Counted from the first letter of the stretch, positions 43,583 through 52,780 are shown. The stretch: DNA of 64,000 nt from Ruminococcus sp. (GCA_017462565.1 JAFTQW010000001.1:1-64000); one strand, 5' to 3'. Translations and numbers: made by a program. Notes: generated by a model from the sequence alone, not told the origin.

Positions 43583-45751
43583 ATGCCAGAAAAAAGAAAA
43601 AAGAAATCTGCTGCAAAAAAATCAAACAGTTTATGCAGCGTGGAAAGCTATAAAAACAAAATCGTAACATTCCTTAAAGCTTACGGGAAAAAACTTATGC
43701 CCCTCAGCGAACTTGAAGCCAAGTGCCGTACTAAAAAACAAGGCAGAGATAATTTTGTCTCCGCCTTTGATGAACTGCGTACAGAAGGCGTTATCACTGT
43801 AAAAAAAGGGATGAAAGCCGGTCTTTGCTCACGTCTGGGAATAGTGTGCGGAACGGTTTCACGTCTCAGCCGTACTTTCGGTTTCGCTGTTTCGGATGAC
43901 GGAACAGAATACTTCATTCCCGGAAAATATATGCTCGGAGCAATGCCGGAAGATCGTGTGCTCATCGCCGGCATCGCCTCACGTTCAGGCGAACCGGAGG
44001 GCGAAATAATTGATATTATCAGCTTCGGAAGCTCGCAGATGACGGGAAATATTGAATTTGCCGACGGGAAACCGTATCTCGTTCCGGATAACGCCTCAAA
44101 AAATCATATTATAATATCTGAAAACGAAAGCGTTCCTTTCAATAACGGCGACAAAGTTCTTGCGGAAATCGTTTACCGTGGCCGCCGTCATGCCGAGCAT
44201 AGAGTTAAAATAACAGGAGTTTTCGGAAGCTCCGACTACGCTTCTTCCTGTGCGGCTTCTATCCTTATCTCTCACGGCGCACCAATTGAATTTCCTGAGG
44301 ACGCTCTTAAAGAAGCAAGAAAGATCTCCGAGGGAGGCATTCAGGATTATTCATTCAACAATCGTGAAGACCTGCGGCATCTTAATATTTTCACTATCGA
44401 CGGAGCTGAATCAAAAGACCTCGATGACGCTGTTTCGCTTTCCAAAACGGATAAAGGTTATCTTCTTGGAGTCCATATTGCCGATGTTTCGCACTATGTC
44501 AAGGGAAACAGCGCTCTCGACAAAGAAGCTCTGAAACGTGGAACAAGCATATATTACGCCGATAAAGTGATTCCAATGCTCCCAAAAGAGCTTTCCAACG
44601 GCATCTGCTCGCTTAATCCTGACGAGGACAGGCTCACTCTTTCCGCCTTTATCGAGCTGGACAGCGAGGGTGAAATGCTCTCATACCGATTCTGCAAAAG
44701 TGCGATACGTTCAAGAGTCAAGGGAGTTTACTCGGAGATAAATTCGATTATTTCCGGTTCCGCAACCGATGAGATCAGCGAGAAATACGCTCATGTACGC
44801 AGCGAGATCGAGCTTATGAACGAACTTGCCGATATTCTTATCGCTAAAAAGGCTCGGAGGAACGCTCCGGAAATCGAAACGACCGAAAGCAAGCTGATAA
44901 TTGACGAAAACGGTATATGCTGCGGTATCGCCGCAAGAGAGCGTGGAAAAGCTGAACGCATTATCGAGGAATTCATGCTCACCGCAAACGAGGCAGCCGC
45001 AAAGCTTGCAAGAGATAAAAAAGTCCCGTTCGTTTATCGTATTCACGAAGCTCCGCCGGAAGCCAAAACGGAAAATCTTCGTGAAACGCTTATAAGGCTT
45101 GGCATAGAATGTCCGCCTTTTACGGAATTCAAGCCGTATCATGCAGCAAAAATTCTCGAAAATGCTCGTGGTACGGATAAATATGAAGCCGTAAACCTGA
45201 TGGTTCTCCGCTCAATGGCAAAAGCGAAATATTCTCCGGAGCCGCTTGGGCATTTCGGACTTGTTCTTGACGACTATGCCCATTTCACCTCCCCTATCCG
45301 CCGCTATCCCGACCTTGCAATCCATAGAATAATTACGGATATTCTTGCCGGATATGGAAACGAGTGGATGAACAAACGTTACTCCGGATTCGCCGTAAAC
45401 GCTTCCGAACGCTCTTCAGCCGCTGAAATACGTGCCGTTTCTATTGAGCGTGAATGCGAGGACTGCTACAAAGCGGAGTTCATGCGTCCGCATATCGGAG
45501 AGGTTTTCGACGCACGAATCTCAGGCGTTACAGAATTCGGATTCTACGCTCAGCTTCCGAACACAGTCGAAGGACTTGTTCACATAAGAACTCTGCCGGA
45601 GGGCGAATACGATTATTCCGAGCCAATCTCGCTTACGGAAAAATTCAGCGGAACTTCATATACTCTCGGTCAGGCAGTTCAGGTGATCTGCGCCGCAGTC
45701 AATGTCAGCGACGGAACGATTGATTTCGTCCTGAACAGCGATGACGAATAG
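43583..45751 (+). CDS. rnr: Ribonuclease R
   Basis: A 722-aa RNase II/R-family 3'-5' exoribonuclease. Lys-rich N terminus (KKKSAAKK), winged-helix and cold-shock domains (about 60-210), and the RNB domain with the catalytic Asp cluster IDGAESKDLDDAVSLSKT (about 272-289). ADVSHYV and FTSPIRRYPDLAIHRII follow, with a C-terminal S1 domain (RISGVTEFGFYAQLPNTVEG). It degrades structured RNA and takes part in trans-translation quality control. smpB/ssrA are not in the window. Confidence 0.96.
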   Translation: MPEKRKKKSAAKKSNSLCSVESYKNKIVTFLKAYGKKLMPLSELEAKCRTKKQGRDNFVSAFDELRTEGVITVKKGMKAGLCSRLGIVCGTVSRLSRTFGFAVSDDGTEYFIPGKYMLGAMPEDRVLIAGIASRSGEPEGEIIDIISFGSSQMTGNIEFADGKPYLVPDNASKNHIIISENESVPFNNGDKVLAEIVYRGRRHAEHRVKITGVFGSSDYASSCAASILISHGAPIEFPEDALKEARKISEGGIQDYSFNNREDLRHLNIFTIDGAESKDLDDAVSLSKTDKGYLLGVHIADVSHYVKGNSALDKEALKRGTSIYYADKVIPMLPKELSNGICSLNPDEDRLTLSAFIELDSEGEMLSYRFCKSAIRSRVKGVYSEINSIISGSATDEISEKYAHVRSEIELMNELADILIAKKARRNAPEIETTESKLIIDENGICCGIAARERGKAERIIEEFMLTANEAAAKLARDKKVPFVYRIHEAPPEAKTENLRETLIRLGIECPPFTEFKPYHAAKILENARGTDKYEAVNLMVLRSMAKAKYSPEPLGHFGLVLDDYAHFTSPIRRYPDLAIHRIITDILAGYGNEWMNKRYSGFAVNASERSSAAEIRAVSIERECEDCYKAEFMRPHIGEVFDARISGVTEFGFYAQLPNTVEGLVHIRTLPEGEYDYSEPISLTEKFSGTSYTLGQAVQVICAAVNVSDGTIDFVLNSDDE

Positions 45752-45766
45752 GAGGATTAAATTATC

Positions 45767-46582
45767 ATGAGAAAAAAATTTACAGTCGCATTCCTTTTTG
45801 CCGCCTCTTTGCTTGTTATATCGGGATGCTCAAAAAAGGCGGAAAAAACTTCTGAAACAATTTCCGAGTCAAACGCTTCGCAGAGCGAGACTACTCTCCA
45901 GCCTGATCCGCTTTCTACCACAGAAGTAAGCACTGAGACGTATTCTGATGAAGATTCAACAACAGTATCATCGTCAACCGCTCCGGCAGAAACAACCGTT
46001 ACAACCGCCGCTGTAACTCAGCAAGCCGATCCCCAGGGCAGCGGAGCTTTTTCCTATGACGATAACGGAGCGGTCAGCTTTAATACGGATATTTCCCAGC
46101 AGGACGACCGTACCCTGATTGCCGCAGCACAGGCTCTTTTTGAATCCGCCTGCCGTACTCAATGGGATTATACCGTCGGATGCCCGTACGATGTCGACTC
46201 CGGCGATATTGTCGAAAATCAATTTGGATGGCAGTTCTGCCGCATTACAAACAGTGGAATAAATTCTCTCAGCGACGTTGAAAATGATTACTATAAAGTT
46301 TTCAGCAGCAGATACCCGAATCAGCTTGGCGACCTGTATATGGAGCAGAACGGCTCTGTTTACGTTACAAGCGGAGCAAGAGGTATGGATCTTTATTACT
46401 CCAGTTCTCAGATAACCGGAATCGAATCCCGAACCGATGACGAGATTTTTTTCACCGTCGAAAATTTTTACACCGGTACTGATTTCAACAGTTCCGAAGC
46501 CTATTCCCAGACAGATACTTTTTCAGTCGTTATCGACGACAGCGGAACTTGGAAAGCCGGTCAGTTCAAATTGCCTTACTGA
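45767..46582 (+). CDS. Thr/Ser-rich lipoprotein (271 aa)
   Basis: Lipobox ISGC, Cys at 21; a Ser/Thr/Glu linker to about 95; then a folded domain (about 96-271) with RTLIAAAQALFESACRTQW, NDYYKVFSSRYPNQLGD and YVTSGARGMDLYY. The layout (helix, Y-x-x-F, Y-x-x-x-G-x-G-x-x) is reminiscent of IseA-type inhibitors or NTF2-like folds; I would not name it. AGGAGG lies 11 nt before the ATG, directly downstream of rnr (15 nt), so it is cotranscribed. Confidence 0.8.
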   Translation: MRKKFTVAFLFAASLLVISGCSKKAEKTSETISESNASQSETTLQPDPLSTTEVSTETYSDEDSTTVSSSTAPAETTVTTAAVTQQADPQGSGAFSYDDNGAVSFNTDISQQDDRTLIAAAQALFESACRTQWDYTVGCPYDVDSGDIVENQFGWQFCRITNSGINSLSDVENDYYKVFSSRYPNQLGDLYMEQNGSVYVTSGARGMDLYYSSSQITGIESRTDDEIFFTVENFYTGTDFNSSEAYSQTDTFSVVIDDSGTWKAGQFKLPY

Positions 46583-46589
46583 CGTTTAT

Positions 46590-46815
46590 TATTTGCGGGG
46601 ACTCTGTCCCCACACCCCTGCCAAAGGGATATTCCTCCCAACGGTCGCCCGTCCCCTCTGTCGGCAAGCCGACATCTCCCCACACTGTGGGGAGTCACCC
46701 TTTGAAAACCCATAATTAATAAATAAAAATACCCCATAAAGGGGTCTTTTTATTTATTAGGATGAAATGTCCAATAGCGTAACAACACTTGACAAGAAGT
46801 ATAAGAAACAGAATC
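46590..46815 (+). repeat. Dispersed element, copy H, carrying a nested insertion
   Basis: Starts just after the lipoprotein stop. Hairpin 1 is GGGGACTCTGTCCCC. Hairpin 2 arms (CCAAAGGG and CCCTTTGA) are split by about 65 bp that contain two extra perfect hairpins (TGTCGGC-AA-GCCGACA and CTCCCCAC-ACT-GTGGGGAG), suggesting a second repeat nested in the loop. Hairpin 3 at 46717-46759 has arms TAATAAATAAAAATACCCC and GGGGTCTTTTTATTTATTA. The right end is degenerate. Confidence 0.75.
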
Positions 46816-46851
46816 CGCATTAATACACTCAATGTGGCAAATTCAAACTGC

Positions 46852-47379
46852 TCAGTTTCTCTCGCAGACGGAAACTACAAATTTTCCATTCTGCAAAATA
46901 TACTGCCTGAAACGGAATCCTTCGGGATGAACGAAGATTTCGTCCCCGTCGAGGATAAATTCTGCTTTCGTCAGCGGATAAGATAGTCCTGTTCCGAGCG
47001 CCTTTATATAAGATTCCTTTAGCGTCCACAGGCGAAAAAAAAGCAGATCTTTTTCGCTTTCTTCCATATTTTCTATAAGAGCTTTTTCCGCTTCGGAAAA
47101 GACTCTTTTTACTACATTGACGTGGTATGTCCGAACCCGTTCGCAGTCTATTCCGCATTCTTTTTCTCCGACAATACAAGCGGCAATGCCGTCTCCGTGA
47201 GAAAGATTATATTGTATTTCAGGGTGCTCCGCAAGAGAAGGCTTCCCATGTTTTCCCTTGATAATCGGAGTAGACTCGCTGTAGTTCACTCCAAAACGTT
47301 TAAGACATTCTCTGAGCAGCTTATGAGCGTGGGTATGCTGTTCTTTTTTATTCAATTCGATTAATGAAATTGCTGTCAT
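46852..47379 (-). CDS. 4'-phosphopantetheinyl transferase (Sfp type)
   Basis: A 175-aa PPTase that transfers phosphopantetheine from CoA to carrier-protein serines. Motifs: NLSHGDG (about residue 63), GIDCERVR (about 80), and RLWTLKESYIKALGTGLSYPL (about 120-140), the WxxKE-x-KxxG core. The upstream frame is open for 23 more codons, but AGGTG precedes the ATG at 47379. No carrier protein, NRPS or PKS gene is nearby, so it is either a fatty-acid PPTase or serves a remote cluster. Confidence 0.93.
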   Translation of the reverse strand: MTAISLIELNKKEQHTHAHKLLRECLKRFGVNYSESTPIIKGKHGKPSLAEHPEIQYNLSHGDGIAACIVGEKECGIDCERVRTYHVNVVKRVFSEAEKALIENMEESEKDLLFFRLWTLKESYIKALGTGLSYPLTKAEFILDGDEIFVHPEGFRFRQYILQNGKFVVSVCERN

Positions 47380-47412
47380 ATTATCACCTGCGAATATTAT
47401 AACAGATATCCG

Positions 47413-47444
47413 GAAAAAAAGCAATCCCCGGTTTTTCCGGGGAT
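47413..47444 (-). terminator. Terminator of the 181-aa lipoprotein
   Basis: On the minus strand ATCCCCGG-AAAAA-CCGGGGAT followed by TGCTTTTTTTCC. Confidence 0.8.
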
Positions 47445-47451
47445 TCATATA

Positions 47452-47997
47452 TTATGTATTTTCTGATACAACCTGTTCATAAACTTCGTCAAATGACATA
47501 TCATCAAATTCATAAGGCGAGTCATCCACTTCATTCAATTCATCAGGCGAAATAAACTGTCCGTCAGACAAGGACGGTGCGTCAAAATGCCCGATAAATT
47601 TATTATCATCTGCTTTTATATACGTTGATTCACACTTACCATTTTCGATAACCGCAAACCACTCTATTGCGTCAATATTAGTATAGAAATCATGCATATC
47701 GGAATAAAATTTATCATCAATTCCTTCAGCGTTGACGTTTTTTTCTGTATCCGAACAAACTATCACTGTTTTGTCGCTTTCGAGAATATCGGACATTCTT
47801 TCTTCTTCATCCGCACAAGACAAAACGGTGTTCGCTGCATTGCATACAGATTTAGCGGAAGATCTTGATTCAGCCAATTGTTTATTATTGCCTTTATCAG
47901 ATGAAGATCCCTTATCGCTGTCACCACAGGCAGTCATAGTTCCAAGCATACTCAGAGTCATTAAGACAGCAATAGCAAATTTAAGCTTCTTTTTCAT
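47452..47997 (-). CDS. Small acidic lipoprotein (181 aa)
   Basis: Signal peptide with lipobox MTAC (Cys at 24), a short Ser/Lys/Asp linker, then a domain with SRSSAKSVCNAANTVLSCADEEER (helical, like the stem after a pilin-type helix) and a beta-rich acidic C terminus (GHFDAPSLSDGQFISPDEL). I do not recognise the family. AAAGGATG supports the start, and it has its own terminator. Monocistronic. Confidence 0.78.
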   Translation of the reverse strand: MKKKLKFAIAVLMTLSMLGTMTACGDSDKGSSSDKGNNKQLAESRSSAKSVCNAANTVLSCADEEERMSDILESDKTVIVCSDTEKNVNAEGIDDKFYSDMHDFYTNIDAIEWFAVIENGKCESTYIKADDNKFIGHFDAPSLSDGQFISPDELNEVDDSPYEFDDMSFDEVYEQVVSENT

Positions 47998-48071
47998 TGT
48001 ATCATCCTTTCAATTAAACTTATATCATTATATCACATTAAATCGAAAAAGTCAATAAATTTATGAAATTC

Positions 48072-48318
48072 AATAAGGTCAACAGCATTTACTTTTTGTT
48101 ATGTTTATCAAGTGGACCTTGTCTCTTAAATTTCTTGCTGAACGGTATATTTTCTTTTGGGTATTTCTTCTAAATTATTACAAATACCCCTTTATGGGGT
48201 ATTTGTAATAATTTAATTGTGGGTTTCCAAAGGGGATGTACTCCCCTTTGGCAGGGGTATAAGGGGACAGCGTCCCCTTAATAACTAACAAAAAAAGTAA
48301 ATACTATTGCCGTGGAAA
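48072..48318 (-). repeat. Dispersed TIR/hairpin element, copy E
   Basis: Clear ends: AAGGTCAACAGCATTTACTT on the left and, inverted, CACGGCAATAGTATTTACTT on the right. Hairpin 1 AAGGGGAC/GTCCCCTT; hairpin 2 CCAAAGGGGA/TCCCCTTTGG; hairpin 3 at 48172-48214 with perfect 19-bp arms (AAATTATTACAAATACCCC). It lies downstream of PFOR and its terminator, upstream of the lipoprotein at 47997. Confidence 0.87.
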
Positions 48319-48324
48319 TTAAAT

Positions 48325-48366
48325 AAAAAACCTGCCGCACTTTCATGCGGCAGGCAATTTTATTTA
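48325..48366 (-). terminator. Terminator of the PFOR gene
   Basis: On the minus strand CCTGCCGCA-TGAAAG-TGCGGCAGG followed by TTTTTTATTT. Confidence 0.9.
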
Positions 48367-48374
48367 TTCAAAGA

Positions 48375-51300
48375 TCAGTCCTGACCATAAAGCGTTGTAA
48401 GCTTAGTAAGATAATCGTATCTGTCCTTAGCGTTAGCAACAGCTGTATCAAAGAGTTTTGCAGCTCTTTCAGGATTCTGACGAGCGAGAGAGTTGTAACG
48501 AACCTCGCCCATGAGGAAGTTCTTATACTCGTCCGTATTAGGAGCCTTGGAATCAAGAATAAACGGATTCTTTCCGGCTTCTTTGAGTGCAGGATTATAT
48601 CTGTAAAGATGCCAGTAACCAGCCTCAACAGCCTTCTTCTCCTCTGCCTGAGCAGTAGCCATACCTGTCTTGATACCGTGGTTGATACAAGGAGCATAAG
48701 CGATAACGATTGAAGGTCCGTCATAAGCCTCAGCCTCGGCAAATGCCTTGATGCACTGATTCATATTTGCGCCCATAGCAACATGAGCAACATAAACGTA
48801 GCCATAGCTCATTGCGATACCTGCCAGATCCTTCTTCTTCATAACCTTACCGGCAGCGGCAAACTGTGCGATAGCGCCTGTAGGTGTAGACTTAGAAGCC
48901 TGTCCGCCTGTATTTGAGTAAACCTCTGTATCGAATACGAGGATATTAACGTTCTTGCCGGAAGCGATTACATGGTCGAGACCGCCGAAACCGATATCGT
49001 AAGCCCAGCCGTCGCCGCCGAAGATCCACTGAGACTTCTTGCTGAGGTAATCTTTTTCAGCGAGAATAGCCTTAGCGTCGTCGCATCCGCAGGCTTCCAG
49101 TGCAGCCACAAGCTTATCTGTAGCGTCAGCGTTCTTAGCTCCGTCGTTGAATGTGTCGAAATACTCAGCAATTGCAGCCTTTACTTCAGGCTTTTCAGCC
49201 TTTTCTTCAAGAGCCTTTACCTTGTCTGATACTCTCTTACGGAGCGTTTCCTGAGCAAGATACATACCGTAACCAAATTCAGCGTTATCCTCGAAGAGTG
49301 AGTTCTGCCATGCAGGACCTCTGCCCTTCTTGTTTACTGTGTAAGGAGTTGAAGGTGCGCTGCCGCCCCAGATAGAAGAACATCCTGTAGCGTTAGCAAT
49401 GAGCATTCTGTCGCCGAAGAGCTGTGTAACGAGCTTAGCGTAAGGAGTTTCGCCGCATCCTGCGCAAGCGCCAGAGAATTCGAGAAGCGGCTGTCTGAAC
49501 TGTGAGCCCTTAACTGTTTCAGCCTTGAACTTAGCGGCAACCTCTGGCTTTTCGTCAATAGTAACACCGTAGTTGAATACTTCCTGCTGATCCATCTGAG
49601 AAGCGATAGGCTCCATAACGAGAGCTTTCTCCTTAGCAGGACAGACATTAGCGCAGACTCCGCAGCCTGTACAATCGAGAGTAGAAACTGTCATAGTGAA
49701 CTTGAGTCCGGTCATAGCAGGCTTGAAATCAACGATCTTTGCAGCAGCCGGAGCAGCTTCTGCTTCTGCCTCTGAAAGCGCAACAGGTCTGATTACAGCG
49801 TGCGGACAAACGTATGCGCACTGGTTACACTGAATACAATTTTCAGCGATCCAGTTCGGAACCTTAACAGCGATACCTCTCTTTTCAAAAGCAGCGGAAC
49901 CCTGTGGGAAAGTACCGTCAGCCATATCAACGAATGTTGAAACAGGAAGGCTGTCGCCCTTCTGAGCGTTGCATGGGATCTGAATATTGTTTACATAGTC
50001 CTGAAGCTTCTTGTCATCGCAGGTAACGGCAGCCATACCAACCTGAGTGTCGGCAGCGTCAGCCCATGAAGCGGGAACATCGATCTTAACGATATTCTGG
50101 TGACCTGCGTCGATAGCGTTCCAGTTCTTTTCAACAACATCCTGACCCTTCTTGCTGTATGAAGCCTCAGCAGCAGCCTTCATATATTTAAGAGCGTCCT
50201 CGAAAGGAATGATATTTGCAAGCTTGAAGAAGGCGGACTGGAGAATTGTGTTGATTCTTGTACCCATTCCTGTTTCTTCGCCGAGCTTAACGCCGTTTAT
50301 GATATAGAAGTTGATATTATTCTGAGCAATATATCTCTTGACCTGTCCCGGAAGATTAGCATCAAGCTCTTCAGGACTCCAGATAGTGTTAAGGAGGAAT
50401 GTTCCGCCCGGCTTGATATCGGAAACCATATCGTATTTGTCGATATAACTCTGGTTATGACAAGCTACAAAGTCTGCTTTGTTTATAAGGTAAGTTGACT
50501 TGATAGGAGTCTTACCGAAACGGAGGTGAGAAATTGTAACACCGCCGGATTTCTTTGAGTCGTATGCAAAGTAAGCCTGAGCGTAAAGGTCTGTGTGGTC
50601 GCCGATGATCTTGATAGAATTCTTGTTAGCGCCGACAGTACCGTCTGAACCGAGTCCCCAGAACTTGCAGGCAGTAGTTCCGGCAGGAGCTGAATCGGGG
50701 TTTTCCTCAAGAGGAAGCGAAAGATTTGTAACGTCGTCCTCGATACCGATAGTAAATCTCTTCTTGGAATCGTTCTTGAATACGGCAACGATCTGAGCGG
50801 GAACTGTGTCCTTTGAACCGAGACCGTAACGTCCTGTAAATACAGGAACATTGTTGAACTTAGTGTCCTTGAGAGCAGCAACAACATCGAGGTAAAGCGG
50901 TTCGCCGAGCGAACCCGGCTCCTTTGTTCTGTCGAGAACTGAGATTCTCTTAACACTGTCCGGAATAGCTTCAACAAGCTTGTCTGCAACGAAAGGTCTG
51001 TAAAGACGAACCTTAACAAGACCGTACTTGCCGCCGTTAGCGTTAAGGTAGTCGATAGTTTCTTCAATTGTATCGTTTACAGAGCCCATAGCAATGATAA
51101 CGTGTTCAGCGTCGGTAGCTCCGTAATAGTTAAAGAGCTTGTAATCCGTACCGATAAGGTCATTAACCTTATTCATGTATTCTTCAACGATATCCGGAAG
51201 AGCATCATAATACTTATTGCAAGCCTCACGAGCCTGGAAGAAGATATCAGGGTTCTGAGCCGAACCACGGAGAACAGGTCTTTCAGGGTGAAGAGCGCCG

Positions 51301-51920
51301 TCTCTGAATCTCTGAGCAGCGTCTTTATCGAGAAGATCATAAAGGGTAGCGTCATCCCATGTTTCGATCTTCTGAATTTCGTGAGAAGTACGGAATCCAT
51401 CGAAGAAATGGAGGAAAGGAACTCTGCCCTTGATCGTTGAAAGATGAGCTACAGCGCCAAGATCCATAACTTCCTGAGCATTGGAAGAACAGAGCATAGC
51501 ATAACCTGTCTGACGGCAGGCATAAATATCGGAATGGTCGCCGAAAATGTTAAGGGCGTGTGAAGAAACGCATCTTGCGGAAACGTGAATAACGTTAGGA
51601 AGAAGCTCTCCTGCGATCTTATACATATTAGGAATCATAAGGAGAAGTCCCTGTGAAGCCGTGTATGTAGTCGTAAGAGCGCCTGCTGCGAGAGAACCGT
51701 GAACAGTACCGGCAGCACCGGCTTCAGACTGCATTTCTGCAACAGTAACAGGCTGTCCGAAAAGATTCTTTTTATCTTTAGCAGACCAGCTGTCCGTAAC
51801 CTCAGCCATAACTGATGAAGGTGTGATCGGATAAATAGCAGCAACATCTGTAAATGGATATGAAACCCAAGCGGCGGCGTTATTGCCGTCCATGGTTTTC
51901 ATTTTTCTTTTGATTGCCAT
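48375..51920 (-). CDS. nifJ: Pyruvate:ferredoxin (flavodoxin) oxidoreductase
   Basis: A single-chain PFOR (1181 aa) that oxidises pyruvate with CoA to acetyl-CoA, CO2 and reduced ferredoxin. Domains in order: the N-terminal pyrimidine-binding domain (DGNNAAAWVSYPFTDVAAIYP, YPITPSSVMAE), domain II, a gamma domain (GGVTISHLRFGKTPIKSTYL), and a 2x[4Fe-4S] ferredoxin domain (CIQCNQCAYVCP, CTGCGVCANVCP). The TPP domain follows, with SGACAGCGETPYAKL and GGDGWAYDIGFGGLDHV. AGGAGG precedes the ATG. A strong promoter and a terminator make it a one-gene unit. Confidence 0.98.
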   Translation of the reverse strand: MAIKRKMKTMDGNNAAAWVSYPFTDVAAIYPITPSSVMAEVTDSWSAKDKKNLFGQPVTVAEMQSEAGAAGTVHGSLAAGALTTTYTASQGLLLMIPNMYKIAGELLPNVIHVSARCVSSHALNIFGDHSDIYACRQTGYAMLCSSNAQEVMDLGAVAHLSTIKGRVPFLHFFDGFRTSHEIQKIETWDDATLYDLLDKDAAQRFRDGALHPERPVLRGSAQNPDIFFQAREACNKYYDALPDIVEEYMNKVNDLIGTDYKLFNYYGATDAEHVIIAMGSVNDTIEETIDYLNANGGKYGLVKVRLYRPFVADKLVEAIPDSVKRISVLDRTKEPGSLGEPLYLDVVAALKDTKFNNVPVFTGRYGLGSKDTVPAQIVAVFKNDSKKRFTIGIEDDVTNLSLPLEENPDSAPAGTTACKFWGLGSDGTVGANKNSIKIIGDHTDLYAQAYFAYDSKKSGGVTISHLRFGKTPIKSTYLINKADFVACHNQSYIDKYDMVSDIKPGGTFLLNTIWSPEELDANLPGQVKRYIAQNNINFYIINGVKLGEETGMGTRINTILQSAFFKLANIIPFEDALKYMKAAAEASYSKKGQDVVEKNWNAIDAGHQNIVKIDVPASWADAADTQVGMAAVTCDDKKLQDYVNNIQIPCNAQKGDSLPVSTFVDMADGTFPQGSAAFEKRGIAVKVPNWIAENCIQCNQCAYVCPHAVIRPVALSEAEAEAAPAAAKIVDFKPAMTGLKFTMTVSTLDCTGCGVCANVCPAKEKALVMEPIASQMDQQEVFNYGVTIDEKPEVAAKFKAETVKGSQFRQPLLEFSGACAGCGETPYAKLVTQLFGDRMLIANATGCSSIWGGSAPSTPYTVNKKGRGPAWQNSLFEDNAEFGYGMYLAQETLRKRVSDKVKALEEKAEKPEVKAAIAEYFDTFNDGAKNADATDKLVAALEACGCDDAKAILAEKDYLSKKSQWIFGGDGWAYDIGFGGLDHVIASGKNVNILVFDTEVYSNTGGQASKSTPTGAIAQFAAAGKVMKKKDLAGIAMSYGYVYVAHVAMGANMNQCIKAFAEAEAYDGPSIVIAYAPCINHGIKTGMATAQAEEKKAVEAGYWHLYRYNPALKEAGKNPFILDSKAPNTDEYKNFLMGEVRYNSLARQNPERAAKLFDTAVANAKDRYDYLTKLTTLYGQD

Positions 51921-52001
51921 AGGAATGACCTCCTGAAAAATAAATTTAATGGGTTATATATTGGTAAGAGAAAACATTAACCAAGTATAACTGCTTTTTA
52001 T

Positions 52002-52030
52002 ATTATAACATAAAAACTAAAATTTGTAAA
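52002..52030 (-). promoter_or_regulatory. Promoter of the PFOR gene
   Basis: On the minus strand TTTACA (52025-52030), a 17-nt spacer and TATAAT (52002-52007), about 80 nt before the ATG. Confidence 0.78.
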
Positions 52031-52192
52031 CACCTTTTTGTAATTATAGTAGAAATTTATATATATAATTTTTTACGTCTTAGAACCTGAAAAAAAGAGT
52101 TGCAATTTTGTGAATATTGTAAATTAGCTCGGTTGATTATTGTGCAAGATTACAGAAATTTGACAAAGAATGGATTTTTTTCTTTATTTCCC

Positions 52193-52221
52193 TTGACGAA
52201 ACGGCAGAAATGCGATATAAT
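52193..52221 (+). promoter_or_regulatory. Strong plus-strand promoter with no ORF downstream
   Basis: TTGACG (52193-52198), exactly 17 nt, TATAAT (52216-52221). No plus-strand coding frame follows; the next sequence is the candidate small RNA. Confidence 0.85.
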
Positions 52222-52227
52222 AACTAT

Positions 52228-52345
52228 AGTGTTAAATAATCTTTAATTATTAACACTCGTTTTGTTGTCTCCTTTCTTTTGTTCTACACATATTTAGTTT
52301 TATTTGTTTGTGTTAAGCAGGGCAGTTGCCCTGCTTATTTTTTTA
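52228..52345 (+). ncRNA. Candidate small RNA (about 118 nt)
   Basis: Transcription from the 52193-52221 promoter would give about 118 nt. It has a 5' hairpin (AGTGTTAAATAAT with ATTATTAACACT), a single-stranded pyrimidine-rich middle containing GTCTCCTTTCTTTTG, and a perfect 10-bp terminator stem (AAGCAGGGCA-GT-TGCCCTGCTT) followed by ATTTTTTT. The TCTCCTTTC core is complementary to Shine-Dalgarno sequences of the GAAAGGAGA type, which several genes here use. No ORF with a binding site is inside. I do not recognise a known RNA family. Confidence 0.65.
52315..52345 (+). terminator. Terminator of the candidate small RNA
   Basis: A 10-bp stem with T7 run on the plus strand. The minus strand lacks a T tract, so it belongs to the plus transcript rather than to the PFOR side. 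Confidence 0.85.
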
Positions 52346-52780
52346 TTGAAAGAAATAATAGATCAGACCGTAAACTACTGATGCTGAACATCCATAAAGT
52401 ATTACAGGTCCGGCAATCGTAAAAATTTTTGCTCCGACTCCAAGAATAAATCCCTCGGATTTAGCCTCTATCGCAGAAGAGCTGATAGCGTTTGAAAAGC
52501 CTGTTATGGGGACGAGAGTTCCGGCGCCGGCGTGTTTGGCGAGCCTTTCATACAATCCGAATCCGGTCAGAAGAGCGCTTAGCCCCACGAGGATTATAGA
52601 AGTCCATGTTCCGGCAGAGAGTTTATCAAGCCCGTAATTTTCCAGAATGGCGGAGATGATCTGTCCAATAGCGCATATTGCTCCTCCGGTGCAGAATGCA
52701 ACCGGAACATTTACTATCGCTCTTGATTTAGGCGAAGCCTGACGGCTCATTTCGCTGTATAATTCAGGTGTTATATTCAT
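52343..52780 (-). CDS. spoVAC: Stage V sporulation protein AC
   Basis: A 145-aa SpoVA-family membrane protein involved in dipicolinic acid movement in spores. Family segments: PVAFCTGGAICAIGQIISAIL (helix 1), a second helix SIILVGLSALLTGFGLYERL, then the signature AGAGTLVPITGFSNAISSSAIEAKSEGFILGVGAKIF and a final helix. Length and the N-terminal soluble part fit SpoVAC rather than the shorter SpoVAE. It stands alone here, apart from other spoVA genes. GGAGG is 9 nt before the ATG. Confidence 0.88.
   Translation of the reverse strand: MNITPELYSEMSRQASPKSRAIVNVPVAFCTGGAICAIGQIISAILENYGLDKLSAGTWTSIILVGLSALLTGFGLYERLAKHAGAGTLVPITGFSNAISSSAIEAKSEGFILGVGAKIFTIAGPVILYGCSASVVYGLIYYFFQ

Noticed and set aside
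46852-47448. Longer start for the phosphopantetheinyl transferase (47448)
   Set aside because: The extra 23 residues match nothing and lack a binding site; AGGTG precedes the ATG at 47379.
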